From Myxococcales bacterium (lineage in GTDB: Bacteria > Myxococcota_A > UBA9160 > SMWR01): DNA of 64,000 bases. The notes below the pieces were generated by a model that saw only the letters and a program-made list of their open reading frames with translations, was not told the origin of the DNA and did no database searches. The stretch is taken from positions 1 through 64,000 of the forward strand of contig JADFQO010000011.1 in NCBI GenBank assembly GCA_022561775.1. Direction: 5' to 3'. A program made the position numbers and the translations under genes. Of this stretch, positions 51,748-60,045 are shown piece after piece; the first letter of the stretch is position 1; each line of letters starts with the position of its first letter.

Positions 51748-52437
51748 ATGCGACGCCGGATCTGCGAATCCATGACGCTGCCGATTGCGATCGCATGGGT
51801 CTTCTTTCTCGCTTCGAACGGGGCGGCCGAACCGCGGGATTTCGAACCGTCGCGAGCGGATCGGCTCGCGAGTGCCATCTATTTCGAAGGCGTCCCCTTC
51901 GAAGAGGCCAGCGATCTCTCGGACGGTGATGTTGCGCGCCTGATCGAGTTGCTGAGCGACCCGGCGGAGATCCGCGAGCATCCCAACATCCTCGTGGCGC
52001 TCGGAATGAGTGGTTCGCCCGCGGCGTTCGACGCGATCGCCGATTACGCGCTGCGCGGTTCGAGTGGCGAACTCGACCGCCTCGAGTTTCGCGCCCGGCG
52101 TTCCATCGCCTACGGGATGGGTCACCTCGCGCGCGTCGACGGTCGAGCACTCGCCTGGCTGATCCAGACCGCAACGCACCAGAACGTCGGACCGCAGCAG
52201 TCTTTTCGACAGATGGATCCCGATCGCGTCGCCGGATTGCTGCGGGAAGGAGCGATCAGCGGACTCGCGCTCTCCGGCCGGCCCGATGCCGCTCGTGTCC
52301 TCGCCGAGATCATCGCGGCTCCGGGCGCGGACCCGGAAATCGTCGAGTACAGCAGCGAGGCCCTCCTTCTGCACGAAAGAATGTCCCGCGATGGCCCCGC
52401 CTCGGCGCTCCGAAATGAATTCGGATCTGACCGATGA
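51748..52437 (+). CDS. Exported HEAT-like repeat protein
   Basis: The 229-residue protein begins with a signal peptide (LPIAIAWVFFLASNGAAE) and consists of alpha-helical pairs resembling HEAT repeats (LVALGMSGSPAAFDAIADYAL, AISGLALSGRPDAARVLAEII). Its stop overlaps the start of the metzincin-like gene (ATGA), so the two are translationally coupled and may form a periplasmic or surface pair. No specific family was recognised. Confidence 0.65.
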   Translation: MRRRICESMTLPIAIAWVFFLASNGAAEPRDFEPSRADRLASAIYFEGVPFEEASDLSDGDVARLIELLSDPAEIREHPNILVALGMSGSPAAFDAIADYALRGSSGELDRLEFRARRSIAYGMGHLARVDGRALAWLIQTATHQNVGPQQSFRQMDPDRVAGLLREGAISGLALSGRPDAARVLAEIIAAPGADPEIVEYSSEALLLHERMSRDGPASALRNEFGSDR

Positions 52438-54041
52438 GGACGCTCGTTGCGTGGTCGGCGGCGTGTTTCTTTTGGGTTCCGCTCGATGCATTTGCAGTGG
52501 CACCGACGACGAATCTGCACGAATTGAAATGGCTCGTTCACGTCGACATGATCGACGCTGGAGCGGGCCGTGACTTCGCCTTCTACGAAGCGATCATCCA
52601 TCAGGCGGTGGCCGATGCGACGATTCTGATCGAGGGAGACCAGGGACCCGCCGACTCACCCTGCTGCGACGTGATCACGGTGCTCTCCATCGACACTTTC
52701 GGGACTCACGGCGATGGTCTGGACGTGCCGAGTAGCGCCGCCGACCAGGCGGCTCTCGACGTGATCGTCGGTTCGAGCGGTTCGACAGCTTTCCTCGTCG
52801 ACAGCCTCGGCTACTGCGGTGGACCGACCTCGACCGCGATCGGCTGCGCGAGCGTTTCGTCGTGCACGGGTGACCCCGACGACGACCCCGGGCTGAAGCT
52901 GATCGTGACCATGGAAGCCCACGAAGTCTACGACGCGTTGGGCAAGACCCTGGCCCACGAGCGGGGTCACAACAGCTGTCTCAGCCATCTGGCGCCCGGC
53001 GAACCATGCCTGCTCATGACGTCGTCTGTGGGTGGCGGCTGTCTCACGGCAAGTGGCTGCACGGCCTTCGACAACGGCCGCAACAACAGCGGTGGCTCGT
53101 GCGCGTGCCACGACGGTAGCGGGGGCACCGAAGGCGACGGATCGGCCTGTACGGAAGCTGCCGTGACGGGCCTCTGCTCTGGTGGATTGTGCGGTGAGGT
53201 GGGCTCCGACGCGTCCGTTCAGCTGATGGCGGCGGGCGGACCGGAGTCCGCCGAGGACGCCGCCACCGACGACGCGCTGCTCATCAGCGGATTGTCCGGC
53301 GGCTGGGTCAACCTCGGTCCGATCGGAAGCGCCACGGCTCCGACCGGGCTGGCGTACGCTCCGCTTCGGGGTGTGCTCTACGCCATCAATCCCCTCGTCG
53401 GCGACGACGAGCTGATCACGCTGGACCCGTCGACGGGCAGCCCGGCGGGCAGCGTCGGGACGCTGACCGGTAAGGAGAACGTCATCGCCTTGGCCTTCGA
53501 TCCGGGTGAGACCGAAGCGGAGAGTGACGATCGACTTCTCGCTCTCGTTCGGGTGGGCGATTTCGAGGACCTGTTCGAGATCGATCCCGACGACGCGTTG
53601 GTCAACGATCTCGGCCCGCTCAGCGTCAGAGTCACCGATGGTTTCCAGGGGCTCGCCTACGACAGCGTCAACGACAAGCTCTACGCCTCGGGATTTGCGA
53701 ACGGCGGCATCTATGAGATTGGTCTCGCCTGCCCGACGTTTTGTTTCGCGACCCCGGTTTCGAGCGTCGACGTTCCGCGCCGCGCGTCGAGCCTCGCCTA
53801 TTCCGAAGAGACCGGACGCCTCTACCTATCGGGCAGCGAATCCGGCCTGCGGACCCTGTTCGACTCAATCGATGCGACCACTTTCGAGAGGTTCCAGACC
53901 ATCGGGATCGACGACTACACACCCGGCGGTCTCGCGGCGATCCCCGTACCCGAGCCCCATCTCTTGATTCTCCAGATGGTGGGTGGCCTGGTCGTTGCAG
54001 GTCTCGCGCGACGCCGCGGCCTCAGGAGAATGGGGGAGTAG
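52434..54041 (+). CDS. PEP-CTERM surface protein with metzincin-like metalloprotease motif
   Basis: The 535-residue protein has a signal peptide (to about residue 21). Next is a Cys-rich domain with HERGHNSCLSH (H175 to H185), which fits the zinc motif HExxHxxxxxH. A methionine ten residues later in CLLMTSS matches a Met-turn, so it looks like a metzincin protease although Gly at the eighth position is replaced by Cys. Residues about 290-495 look like a beta-propeller or repeat domain. The tail VPEP, a hydrophobic helix, then RRRGLRR is a PEP-CTERM exosortase signal. It overlaps the end of moeA on the opposite strand by 20 bases. Confidence 0.7.
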   Translation: MRTLVAWSAACFFWVPLDAFAVAPTTNLHELKWLVHVDMIDAGAGRDFAFYEAIIHQAVADATILIEGDQGPADSPCCDVITVLSIDTFGTHGDGLDVPSSAADQAALDVIVGSSGSTAFLVDSLGYCGGPTSTAIGCASVSSCTGDPDDDPGLKLIVTMEAHEVYDALGKTLAHERGHNSCLSHLAPGEPCLLMTSSVGGGCLTASGCTAFDNGRNNSGGSCACHDGSGGTEGDGSACTEAAVTGLCSGGLCGEVGSDASVQLMAAGGPESAEDAATDDALLISGLSGGWVNLGPIGSATAPTGLAYAPLRGVLYAINPLVGDDELITLDPSTGSPAGSVGTLTGKENVIALAFDPGETEAESDDRLLALVRVGDFEDLFEIDPDDALVNDLGPLSVRVTDGFQGLAYDSVNDKLYASGFANGGIYEIGLACPTFCFATPVSSVDVPRRASSLAYSEETGRLYLSGSESGLRTLFDSIDATTFERFQTIGIDDYTPGGLAAIPVPEPHLLILQMVGGLVVAGLARRRGLRRMGE

Positions 54042-55281
54042 GCGCGGCCAAGAAGTCCTCATCGAGGATCTGTACGGTCGCGGTGTCGCCTTCGCGAAGT
54101 TCACTGGCTTCGGCGGGGAAGATCAGCAGTGCCCGCGCGAGAAGCATCGAGCGCAAGACCCCGGAGCCCTGATTGCCGGTGCTTCGCGCGATGATCTCAT
54201 CCCCATCTCGTTCGAGATCCACACGCACGAAGTGGAGTCGACCGACCTGTTTCTGGAGCCTCTCCGCGAGTCGGGCGCGGACCGTCGGCCGGAAGAGTGA
54301 TTGGCGTCCCGCCATCTTGCGCAGCGCGGGCCTGACGAATTGCTCGAAGGTTACCATTGCGGATACCGGATTACCGGGAAGGCCGAATACGAGCGGGCCG
54401 TCTCCGGCTTCGAAGCGACCAAAGGCGAGCGGGTAACCCGGTTTCATTTCCACGCCCCAGAAGAGCAGCGAACAACCGAGTTTATCGAGAACGCCGCGCA
54501 CGTAATCCCGGTCGCCGACCGAAACGCCCGCAGAGCTGACGAGCACGTCTGCGCGTAGACCCGCCCTCAACCGCTTCTCGATGTCGTCAGGCGTGTCTCG
54601 CGCGATTCCCAGATAGATGGGTTCCGCGCCGACCTCCAGACATTGCGCGGCGATCGAATACGAATTCGACGATACGATTCGACCCCCGCTGGTATCTCCG
54701 TCGGGTTCGACCAATTCGTCACCGCCCGATAGAATGGCAACACGGGGGCGCTGGTGGACAGCGACAACACTGCGGCCGAGAGACGCGAGCATCCCGATTT
54801 CTGCGGGCCCGACCACCGCGCCTGGATCGAGCACCTGATCTCCGAGATCGACATCTTCTCCAGCGTCACGAATGTGCGTACGCGGTTCGGGAGAGACAAA
54901 GATCTTCACGCGGTCGCCGTCGCGCGTGGTGTCCTCCTGTCTGACGACGGCGTCGCTGCCCGGCGGAATGGGTGCGCCGGTCAGCACCCGAGCGGCCTCA
55001 CCGGCTCGCAGCGCCTGCTCGCTCGATCCGCCGGCGGGAATTTCGTAGATCACTTCGAGCGCGACCGGATGGTCGGCGGACGCCGAGACCAGGTCCTCGC
55101 TGCGGACCGCGAAGCCGTCCATCGCGGAATTGTCGGAGGGGGGGAGCCGGCGGTTCGAGCGGACGCCCGCAGCGAGCACCCGCCCGCGGGCGTCCGCGAC
55201 CGCGATAGTCTCCGCGCCGAGCAGCGGCGCGTGCTCGAGGACGATCTGCAGCGCCTCGGCCGGTGTGATCCCCGTGCGCAC
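54022..55281 (-). CDS. moeA: Molybdopterin molybdenumtransferase
   Basis: The 419-residue protein matches MoeA over its whole length: PPSDNSAMDGFAV in domain I, VLTGAPIPPGSDAVVRQE, the MoCF_biosynth domain with AILSGGDELVEPD and SNSYSIAAQCLE, and GLPGNPVSAMVTFEQFVRP. MoeA inserts molybdenum into adenylated molybdopterin. GTG 55281 is chosen as start because family homology begins there with TGITPAEALQIV. The upstream 34 codons to 55383 are Arg/Lys-rich and unlike MoeA. No other molybdenum cofactor gene is in the window. Confidence 0.86.
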   Translation of the reverse strand: MRTGITPAEALQIVLEHAPLLGAETIAVADARGRVLAAGVRSNRRLPPSDNSAMDGFAVRSEDLVSASADHPVALEVIYEIPAGGSSEQALRAGEAARVLTGAPIPPGSDAVVRQEDTTRDGDRVKIFVSPEPRTHIRDAGEDVDLGDQVLDPGAVVGPAEIGMLASLGRSVVAVHQRPRVAILSGGDELVEPDGDTSGGRIVSSNSYSIAAQCLEVGAEPIYLGIARDTPDDIEKRLRAGLRADVLVSSAGVSVGDRDYVRGVLDKLGCSLLFWGVEMKPGYPLAFGRFEAGDGPLVFGLPGNPVSAMVTFEQFVRPALRKMAGRQSLFRPTVRARLAERLQKQVGRLHFVRVDLERDGDEIIARSTGNQGSGVLRSMLLARALLIFPAEASELREGDTATVQILDEDFLAAPTPPFS

Positions 55282-55451
55282 GACCGCAACCTTAGCCCGA
55301 GCCCGGCCGCGCTCACGCTTTTTCTGTTTAAAATTCGGGCCTCTTCGCGCTCGACGCGCCGGCCCTCGCTCGCTAGGCTGCACATTAATTAGGCAGTATT
55401 CTGGCGATTCCGCGCTGTGACCGATCGCTGACGGCGATCCCGAGACTTCGC

Positions 55452-56495
55452 GTGACCCAACCGCCCATCGACCGCAGCGCCATCCATCCGATCCAGCTCG
55501 GCCGATTGCGGTTGGAGAGCAATCTCGTGCTCGCCCCGCTGGCCGGCGTGTCGAACTTCCCGTTCCGGCTGATTTCGCGGGAGGCGGGCGCCGCGCTGAG
55601 TTTTACGGAGACCGTCAGCGCCAAGGGTCTGGTGATGGGCGGCGCAAAGACCCGCCGACTGCTGGAGACGAGTCCGCGAGAAGCCCCGGTCGCCTTCCAG
55701 CTGTTCGGATCGGACCCCGAGGTTCTCGGTGAGGCCTGCCGAATGCTCGACGCCGAGGGCGCAGCCTGGGTGGACCTGAATGTGGGCTGTCCGGTGAAAA
55801 AGTTCATCAAGAACCGAGCGGGTTCGTCGTTGCTGCGCGATCTGCCGCACGCCGGCCGGATCGTCCGCGCCATGCGGAAGAATTTCTCGGGGACCCTATC
55901 GGTCAAGATGCGGACCGGCTGGGACGCGGAGTCAATCGTCGCGCCGGAATTCGCGCGCATCGCGGTCGACGAGGGCGCCGAGTTGCTTTCGGTTCACGGT
56001 CGCACCCGCGCCCAGCAGTACAGCGGGCGGGCGGATCGGAGCATCATCCGTCGCGTCGCCGAGGCGGTACCCGAAGTGCCGGTCCTCGCCAACGGCGACA
56101 TCGTCACGCCCGCCGACGTCTTCGAGATGCTCGCGGATACCGGGGCCGCGGGCGTGATGATTGGTCGAGGAGCGATGGGAAATCCGTGGATCTTCGAGCA
56201 GACGCTGTCGCTTGCGAGAGGGGGGCGCGCGCGCGGACCGACTCGCGCCGAGAGGTTCGCCACCATCGAGAAGCACATCGGCTGGATCCAGCGCGCCTTC
56301 ACGGATCCCAGGGCGCTGTCGACCAACCTGAAAAAATACCTTTCCGCGTATTCGTGCGGTTTGAGCGGTAGCGCGAAGTTCCGGCAGCAGACGCTGGAAT
56401 CGCAGGATGTCGATGAGATTCTCGAATTGACACGCAACTATTTCGCCGTGGTGAAGCGCGCGCCCGCGCTGCGCGACGAGGAGCGGGCGGCCTGA
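55452..56495 (+). CDS. dusB: tRNA-dihydrouridine synthase (DusB/NifR3 type)
   Basis: The 347-residue FMN enzyme has the Dus signature LNVGCPVKK with catalytic C113, opening VLAPLAGVSNFPFR, and SVHGRTRAQQYSG followed by ANGDI and GVMIGRGAMGNPWIF for flavin binding. It reduces uridine in tRNA. GTG start. Its position directly before ntrB and ntrC is the classical nifR3-ntrB-ntrC order known from alphaproteobacteria. Confidence 0.9.
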   Translation: MTQPPIDRSAIHPIQLGRLRLESNLVLAPLAGVSNFPFRLISREAGAALSFTETVSAKGLVMGGAKTRRLLETSPREAPVAFQLFGSDPEVLGEACRMLDAEGAAWVDLNVGCPVKKFIKNRAGSSLLRDLPHAGRIVRAMRKNFSGTLSVKMRTGWDAESIVAPEFARIAVDEGAELLSVHGRTRAQQYSGRADRSIIRRVAEAVPEVPVLANGDIVTPADVFEMLADTGAAGVMIGRGAMGNPWIFEQTLSLARGGRARGPTRAERFATIEKHIGWIQRAFTDPRALSTNLKKYLSAYSCGLSGSAKFRQQTLESQDVDEILELTRNYFAVVKRAPALRDEERAA

Positions 56496-56496
56496 A

Positions 56497-57573
56497 GTGG
56501 CGCGCGATCTGGAGAGCATGCTCGACGCCATGCTCGACGGAGTCGTCCTGCTCGACGCCAGGGGCGAGGTGGAATCACTGAACTCCGAAGCTTGTCGCAT
56601 CCTCGAGACTTCGACCGAGGCCGCGGTCGGCCGACCGATCGAGGATCTGTTCGGAGAAGATCAATCGACTGCCAAGCTGTCGCGGGCCGTGCTCGCTGAC
56701 GGACGCGCGGTAATCGAGCGGGAACATGCCGTCGAGGGACGTCAGGGTGACGATCTCGTCATTGACGTCTCCGCATCCCCTTTGTTCGACGGAGACGAGC
56801 TCGACGGCGTCGCGCTGCTGCTCCGGGATTGCGCGATTCAAAAAAGCCTGCGAGATGTCGTGAGTCAACGCGAGGCGCTCGCCTCCTTCGGTTGCATCGC
56901 GGCGGGGATCGCCCACGAGATCAAGAACCCGCTCGGCGGAATCCGAGGTGCCGCGGAGATTCTCGGCGCTCGCGCCAGTGACGACAAGTCGCGCAGCGCC
57001 GCCGAATTGATCGTTCGCGAGGTCGATCGCATCGCCTTGCTCGTCGACGATTTCATGGTCTTTACACCAGGAGAAGATCTGCGAGTCGCTCCGGTCAACA
57101 TCCACCGCGTGCTCGATGGCGTTCTCGCGGTCACCGCTCACGAGAAGATCGGCGCCAACGTCGAGGTGGAACGAGTGTTCGATCCATCGATTCCCGACCT
57201 GATCGCCGACGCAGATCGACTCTCACAGGTCTTTCTCAATCTGGTCCGGAACGCACTACAGGCGATGGAGGGCGAGGGAGGGAAGATCGTGATCACCACG
57301 CGGATGGCTTTCGATCGCCATCTCTCGCTTCCGCATGGCCAACTCGGCCCTTCGCTGATCGTCGAGTTGGCGGACACCGGGCCGGGTATCGAGGCGGCGG
57401 TCCTGGACGAGGTCGCCACGCCGTTTTTTACCACGCGCCCGGAGGGAACGGGGTTGGGGCTTGCGGTCGCGCGACATTGGATCACGCGCCATGATGGGAC
57501 GTTGCGTCTCGAGAGCACGCCGGGGGTCGGGACGACTGTTCGCATCGCACTGCCACTGTCGAGGCCGAAATGA
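56497..57573 (+). CDS. ntrB: NtrB-like sensor histidine kinase
   Basis: The 358-residue soluble kinase has an N-terminal PAS domain (about 5-110) and a DHp helix with GIAHEIKNPLGG and phospho-accepting H140. Its ATPase carries QVFLNLVRNALQAM (N box), ELADTGPGIEA (G1) and GTGLGLAVARHW (G2). This is NtrB architecture: nitrogen status, normally signalled through PII, would control phosphorylation of the adjacent NtrC. GTG start one base after the dusB stop. Stop overlaps ntrC (ATGA). Confidence 0.86.
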   Translation: MARDLESMLDAMLDGVVLLDARGEVESLNSEACRILETSTEAAVGRPIEDLFGEDQSTAKLSRAVLADGRAVIEREHAVEGRQGDDLVIDVSASPLFDGDELDGVALLLRDCAIQKSLRDVVSQREALASFGCIAAGIAHEIKNPLGGIRGAAEILGARASDDKSRSAAELIVREVDRIALLVDDFMVFTPGEDLRVAPVNIHRVLDGVLAVTAHEKIGANVEVERVFDPSIPDLIADADRLSQVFLNLVRNALQAMEGEGGKIVITTRMAFDRHLSLPHGQLGPSLIVELADTGPGIEAAVLDEVATPFFTTRPEGTGLGLAVARHWITRHDGTLRLESTPGVGTTVRIALPLSRPK

Positions 57574-59006
57574 CCGCCGCGACTCCCGCGCGGGTCCTGA
57601 TTGCCGACGACGAAGAATCGATCCGCTTCGTGCTGCGCGAAGCACTCGAAGAAGACGGCTGTGAGGTCACCGACGTAGACAACGGTGATTCGGCCTTCGA
57701 GGCGCTCGCCGCGGAAGAATTCCAGATCGCATTCATCGATATCCGCATGCCCGGTTTGACGGGCCTCGAGTTGTTGGATCGTCTAAAGGCGGTGGGATCT
57801 CAGACTGCGGTCGTGATCATTACCGCGCAGAACACCTTCGAAAACGCCGTGGAAGCGATGCGCCGAGGCGCATTCGAATATCTCGTCAAGCCCTTTGGGA
57901 TCGCCGACGTGAAGGCGCTCACCGGCAAGGCGCTGCGCACCTGTCAGCTGCGCGATGAAGCGCGGGCAGTGCGCCGAGAAGCTGGGGACCGCCGCGTGCC
58001 CGATGATCGAATCGTCGGCAGGAGCGCGGTGATGCTCGAAATCTTCAAGACCATCGGACGCGTCGCCGGCCGCGACGTCTCCGTGCTCATCACGGGAGAA
58101 AGCGGGACGGGTAAAGAACTCGTCGCCCGGGCAATTCACGCGGCGAGCCCGCGAAGCTCGGGAGCTTTCGTTCCGGTGAATACCACCGCAATCCCCCGGG
58201 ATCTCCTCGAGAGCGAACTCTTTGGCCACGAACGCGGAGCTTTCACAGGCGCGCTGGCGTCTCGGATCGGCCGCTTCAGTGAAGCCTCGGGCGGAACCCT
58301 CTTTCTCGACGAAATCGGTGACATGCCCGCTGATCTGCAGTCCAAATTGCTGCGGGTGTTGCAGGACCAGGTCGTGACCCCAGTCGGCGCCGAACATACG
58401 CAACAGGTCGATGTGCGGATCATTGCCGCGACCCATCGGGATCTCGACGTCCTCGTCTCGACCGGTTCGTTTCGTGAGGATCTCCTGTATCGGTTGCGGG
58501 TGATGCCCATCCACATGCCTGCGCTTCGCGAGCGCCACGAAGATGTCGAGGTGCTTGCCGAGTACTTCATCGCGCGTTACGCCGATGATCTGTCGGGTGG
58601 CGCGCGTTTTCTGACCGGTTCAGCGGTCGAGTCTCTGAGCCGGCATCCTTGGCCGGGCAATGTTCGAGAGCTCGAAAACGCGATCAAGCGCGCACTGGTG
58701 CTCTCGACGGGAGAAGTTCTCACACGAGAGGACTTCGCGTTTCTCGAAAGTGGGCTTGCGGAACCCGCCTCCGCCGACTCGCTCCGGAGACTCGTCGAGC
58801 GCGACGTGCAAAACGCGCTGGAGAATCATGAGACCGGCGAACTCTATCGGGCGTGGCTCGAGCGTCTCGAACGGCCCTTGCTGGAGACTGTGCTCTCCCA
58901 TACCGATGGCAATCAGATTCGCGCCGCAGCCCTGCTCGGCATCAATCGTAATACGTTGCGCAAGAAAATCGCGGATCTCGACATCGTGTTACCGGGTCGA
59001 AAATGA
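57570..59006 (+). CDS. ntrC: NtrC-like sigma-54-dependent response regulator
   Basis: The 478-residue regulator has a receiver domain (acidic pair at 13-14, phospho-acceptor D57 in FIDIRMPG). Its AAA+ domain has Walker A GESGTGK (176-182), the sigma-54 contact loop GAFTGA (223-228) and Walker B LFLDEIGD. The C-terminal Fis-type helix-turn-helix is NQIRAAALLGINRNTLRKKI. It should activate sigma-54 promoters under nitrogen limitation, plausibly including the amine-catabolism genes in this window. It overlaps both ntrB and thiE. Confidence 0.88.
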   Translation: MTAATPARVLIADDEESIRFVLREALEEDGCEVTDVDNGDSAFEALAAEEFQIAFIDIRMPGLTGLELLDRLKAVGSQTAVVIITAQNTFENAVEAMRRGAFEYLVKPFGIADVKALTGKALRTCQLRDEARAVRREAGDRRVPDDRIVGRSAVMLEIFKTIGRVAGRDVSVLITGESGTGKELVARAIHAASPRSSGAFVPVNTTAIPRDLLESELFGHERGAFTGALASRIGRFSEASGGTLFLDEIGDMPADLQSKLLRVLQDQVVTPVGAEHTQQVDVRIIAATHRDLDVLVSTGSFREDLLYRLRVMPIHMPALRERHEDVEVLAEYFIARYADDLSGGARFLTGSAVESLSRHPWPGNVRELENAIKRALVLSTGEVLTREDFAFLESGLAEPASADSLRRLVERDVQNALENHETGELYRAWLERLERPLLETVLSHTDGNQIRAAALLGINRNTLRKKIADLDIVLPGRK

Positions 59007-59644
59007 TTGTCCCGCTCCGCGGGCTGATGTTCCTCTCTGACGACGCGCCGAACTGGAAGATCGACCCGATCGATCAGGCGCGGGCCGCCTGCGAGGGCGG
59101 GGCTTCGGTCGTGCAGCTTCGCGCCAAGCGCGCCACGGACCAGGTGGCGCTCGAATGGGCCGAGGCGATTCGAGCGATCACGCGAAAATTCGACGTCGGT
59201 TTTTTCGTGAACGATCGCTTTGATCTGGCGCTTGCAGCAGGGGCAGATGGCGTTCATCTCGGTCAGGATGATATTCCCCCATCGAGGATTCCAATCTCCG
59301 TGCGATCGCGATTGATGGTCGGGCGATCCACACACTCTCTCGAGCAAGCCCGTGAGGCCTGTGAGGAGCGGGTCGACTACATCGCGTTCGGGCCGATCTT
59401 CGCGACGGGATCCGTGGATTTCCCCCGTAAACCCCGAGGTGTCGAACGACTCGCAGAGGTGGTGCGCGCCGTACAGCCGCAGCCGGTCATCGCGATTGGC
59501 GGAATCGATCTCGGAAATGTCGTGCGGGTGGCCGAGGCAGGTGTCGCGGGCATCGCGGTGATCTCCGCGATCGCCGATGCCGCCGATCCCCGTCGCGCTG
59601 CTCGCGCACTCGCCAAGACCCTGCGCGAATGTGGAAGCGCGTAG
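59003..59644 (+). CDS. thiE: Thiamine-phosphate synthase
   Basis: The 213-residue TIM-barrel protein has the ThiE landmarks: QLRAKRATD near the N-terminus, FFVNDRFDLALAAGADGVHL, HLGQDDIPPS, MVGRSTHSLEQA, DYIAFGPIFATGS and IAIGGIDLGNV. It joins the pyrimidine and thiazole moieties of thiamine. Its four-base overlap with ntrC places a vitamin gene under the same transcript as the nitrogen regulators. No TPP riboswitch was seen. Confidence 0.88.
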   Translation: MIVPLRGLMFLSDDAPNWKIDPIDQARAACEGGASVVQLRAKRATDQVALEWAEAIRAITRKFDVGFFVNDRFDLALAAGADGVHLGQDDIPPSRIPISVRSRLMVGRSTHSLEQAREACEERVDYIAFGPIFATGSVDFPRKPRGVERLAEVVRAVQPQPVIAIGGIDLGNVVRVAEAGVAGIAVISAIADAADPRRAARALAKTLRECGSA

Positions 59645-59662
59645 GCGCTCGTCGAGCCGAAG

Positions 59663-59794
59663 TCAGATCCTCCGCGAATCATTCGGATCCTGCTCGCCCC
59701 GATCCGTCAGTTTGCGGCGCTGGCTGTGAATCCAGAGCGCGTAGGCGCCGAGCGATCCGATCACGATTCCGTAGGCGGCGATCACGTAGCCCAA
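59663..59794 (-). CDS. Small CcmD-like membrane protein (orphan)
   Basis: A 43-codon minus-strand ORF reads MGYVIAAYGIVIGSLGAYAL then WIHSQRRKLTDRGE and a short polar tail. The aromatic-Ala-Tyr-Gly start, one hydrophobic helix and immediate Arg/Lys cluster fit CcmD, the small haem-exporter subunit of cytochrome c maturation. TTG start (59794) with GGGAG seven bases upstream. No ccmA, ccmB or ccmC is adjacent, so it is either an orphan or a chance resemblance. Confidence 0.45.
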   Translation of the reverse strand: MGYVIAAYGIVIGSLGAYALWIHSQRRKLTDRGEQDPNDSRRI

Positions 59795-60045
59795 TGCAAT
59801 CTCCCGTCTTCCCGATCATGATCGAACCGCGAGGCCAGTCAATGGCCGGATTCGAGCTGCACCCCACGCCGAGGCAAGCACGGTCCGAGCGATCCCTGAA
59901 CGCGGGCTCGCGCGATGCGTGATTGTGAGCAGGCGGCGCCGATTGCGCAAGCTCGCGCGGTGGGCTCGCCGCTCGAGACCCCGAGGCCTACATTCCGTCG
60001 CCCGCAGCGACGCCTCTCACTCGTTAGCGTGCAGGAGAATCCGTC
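59795..60045. other. Intergenic region before acetoacetyl-CoA synthetase
   Basis: About 250 bases between the CcmD-like ORF and the synthetase (400 bases from thiE). No promoter, RNA or repeat was recognised. GCAGGAG near 60030 is the synthetase ribosome-binding site. Confidence 0.4.
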
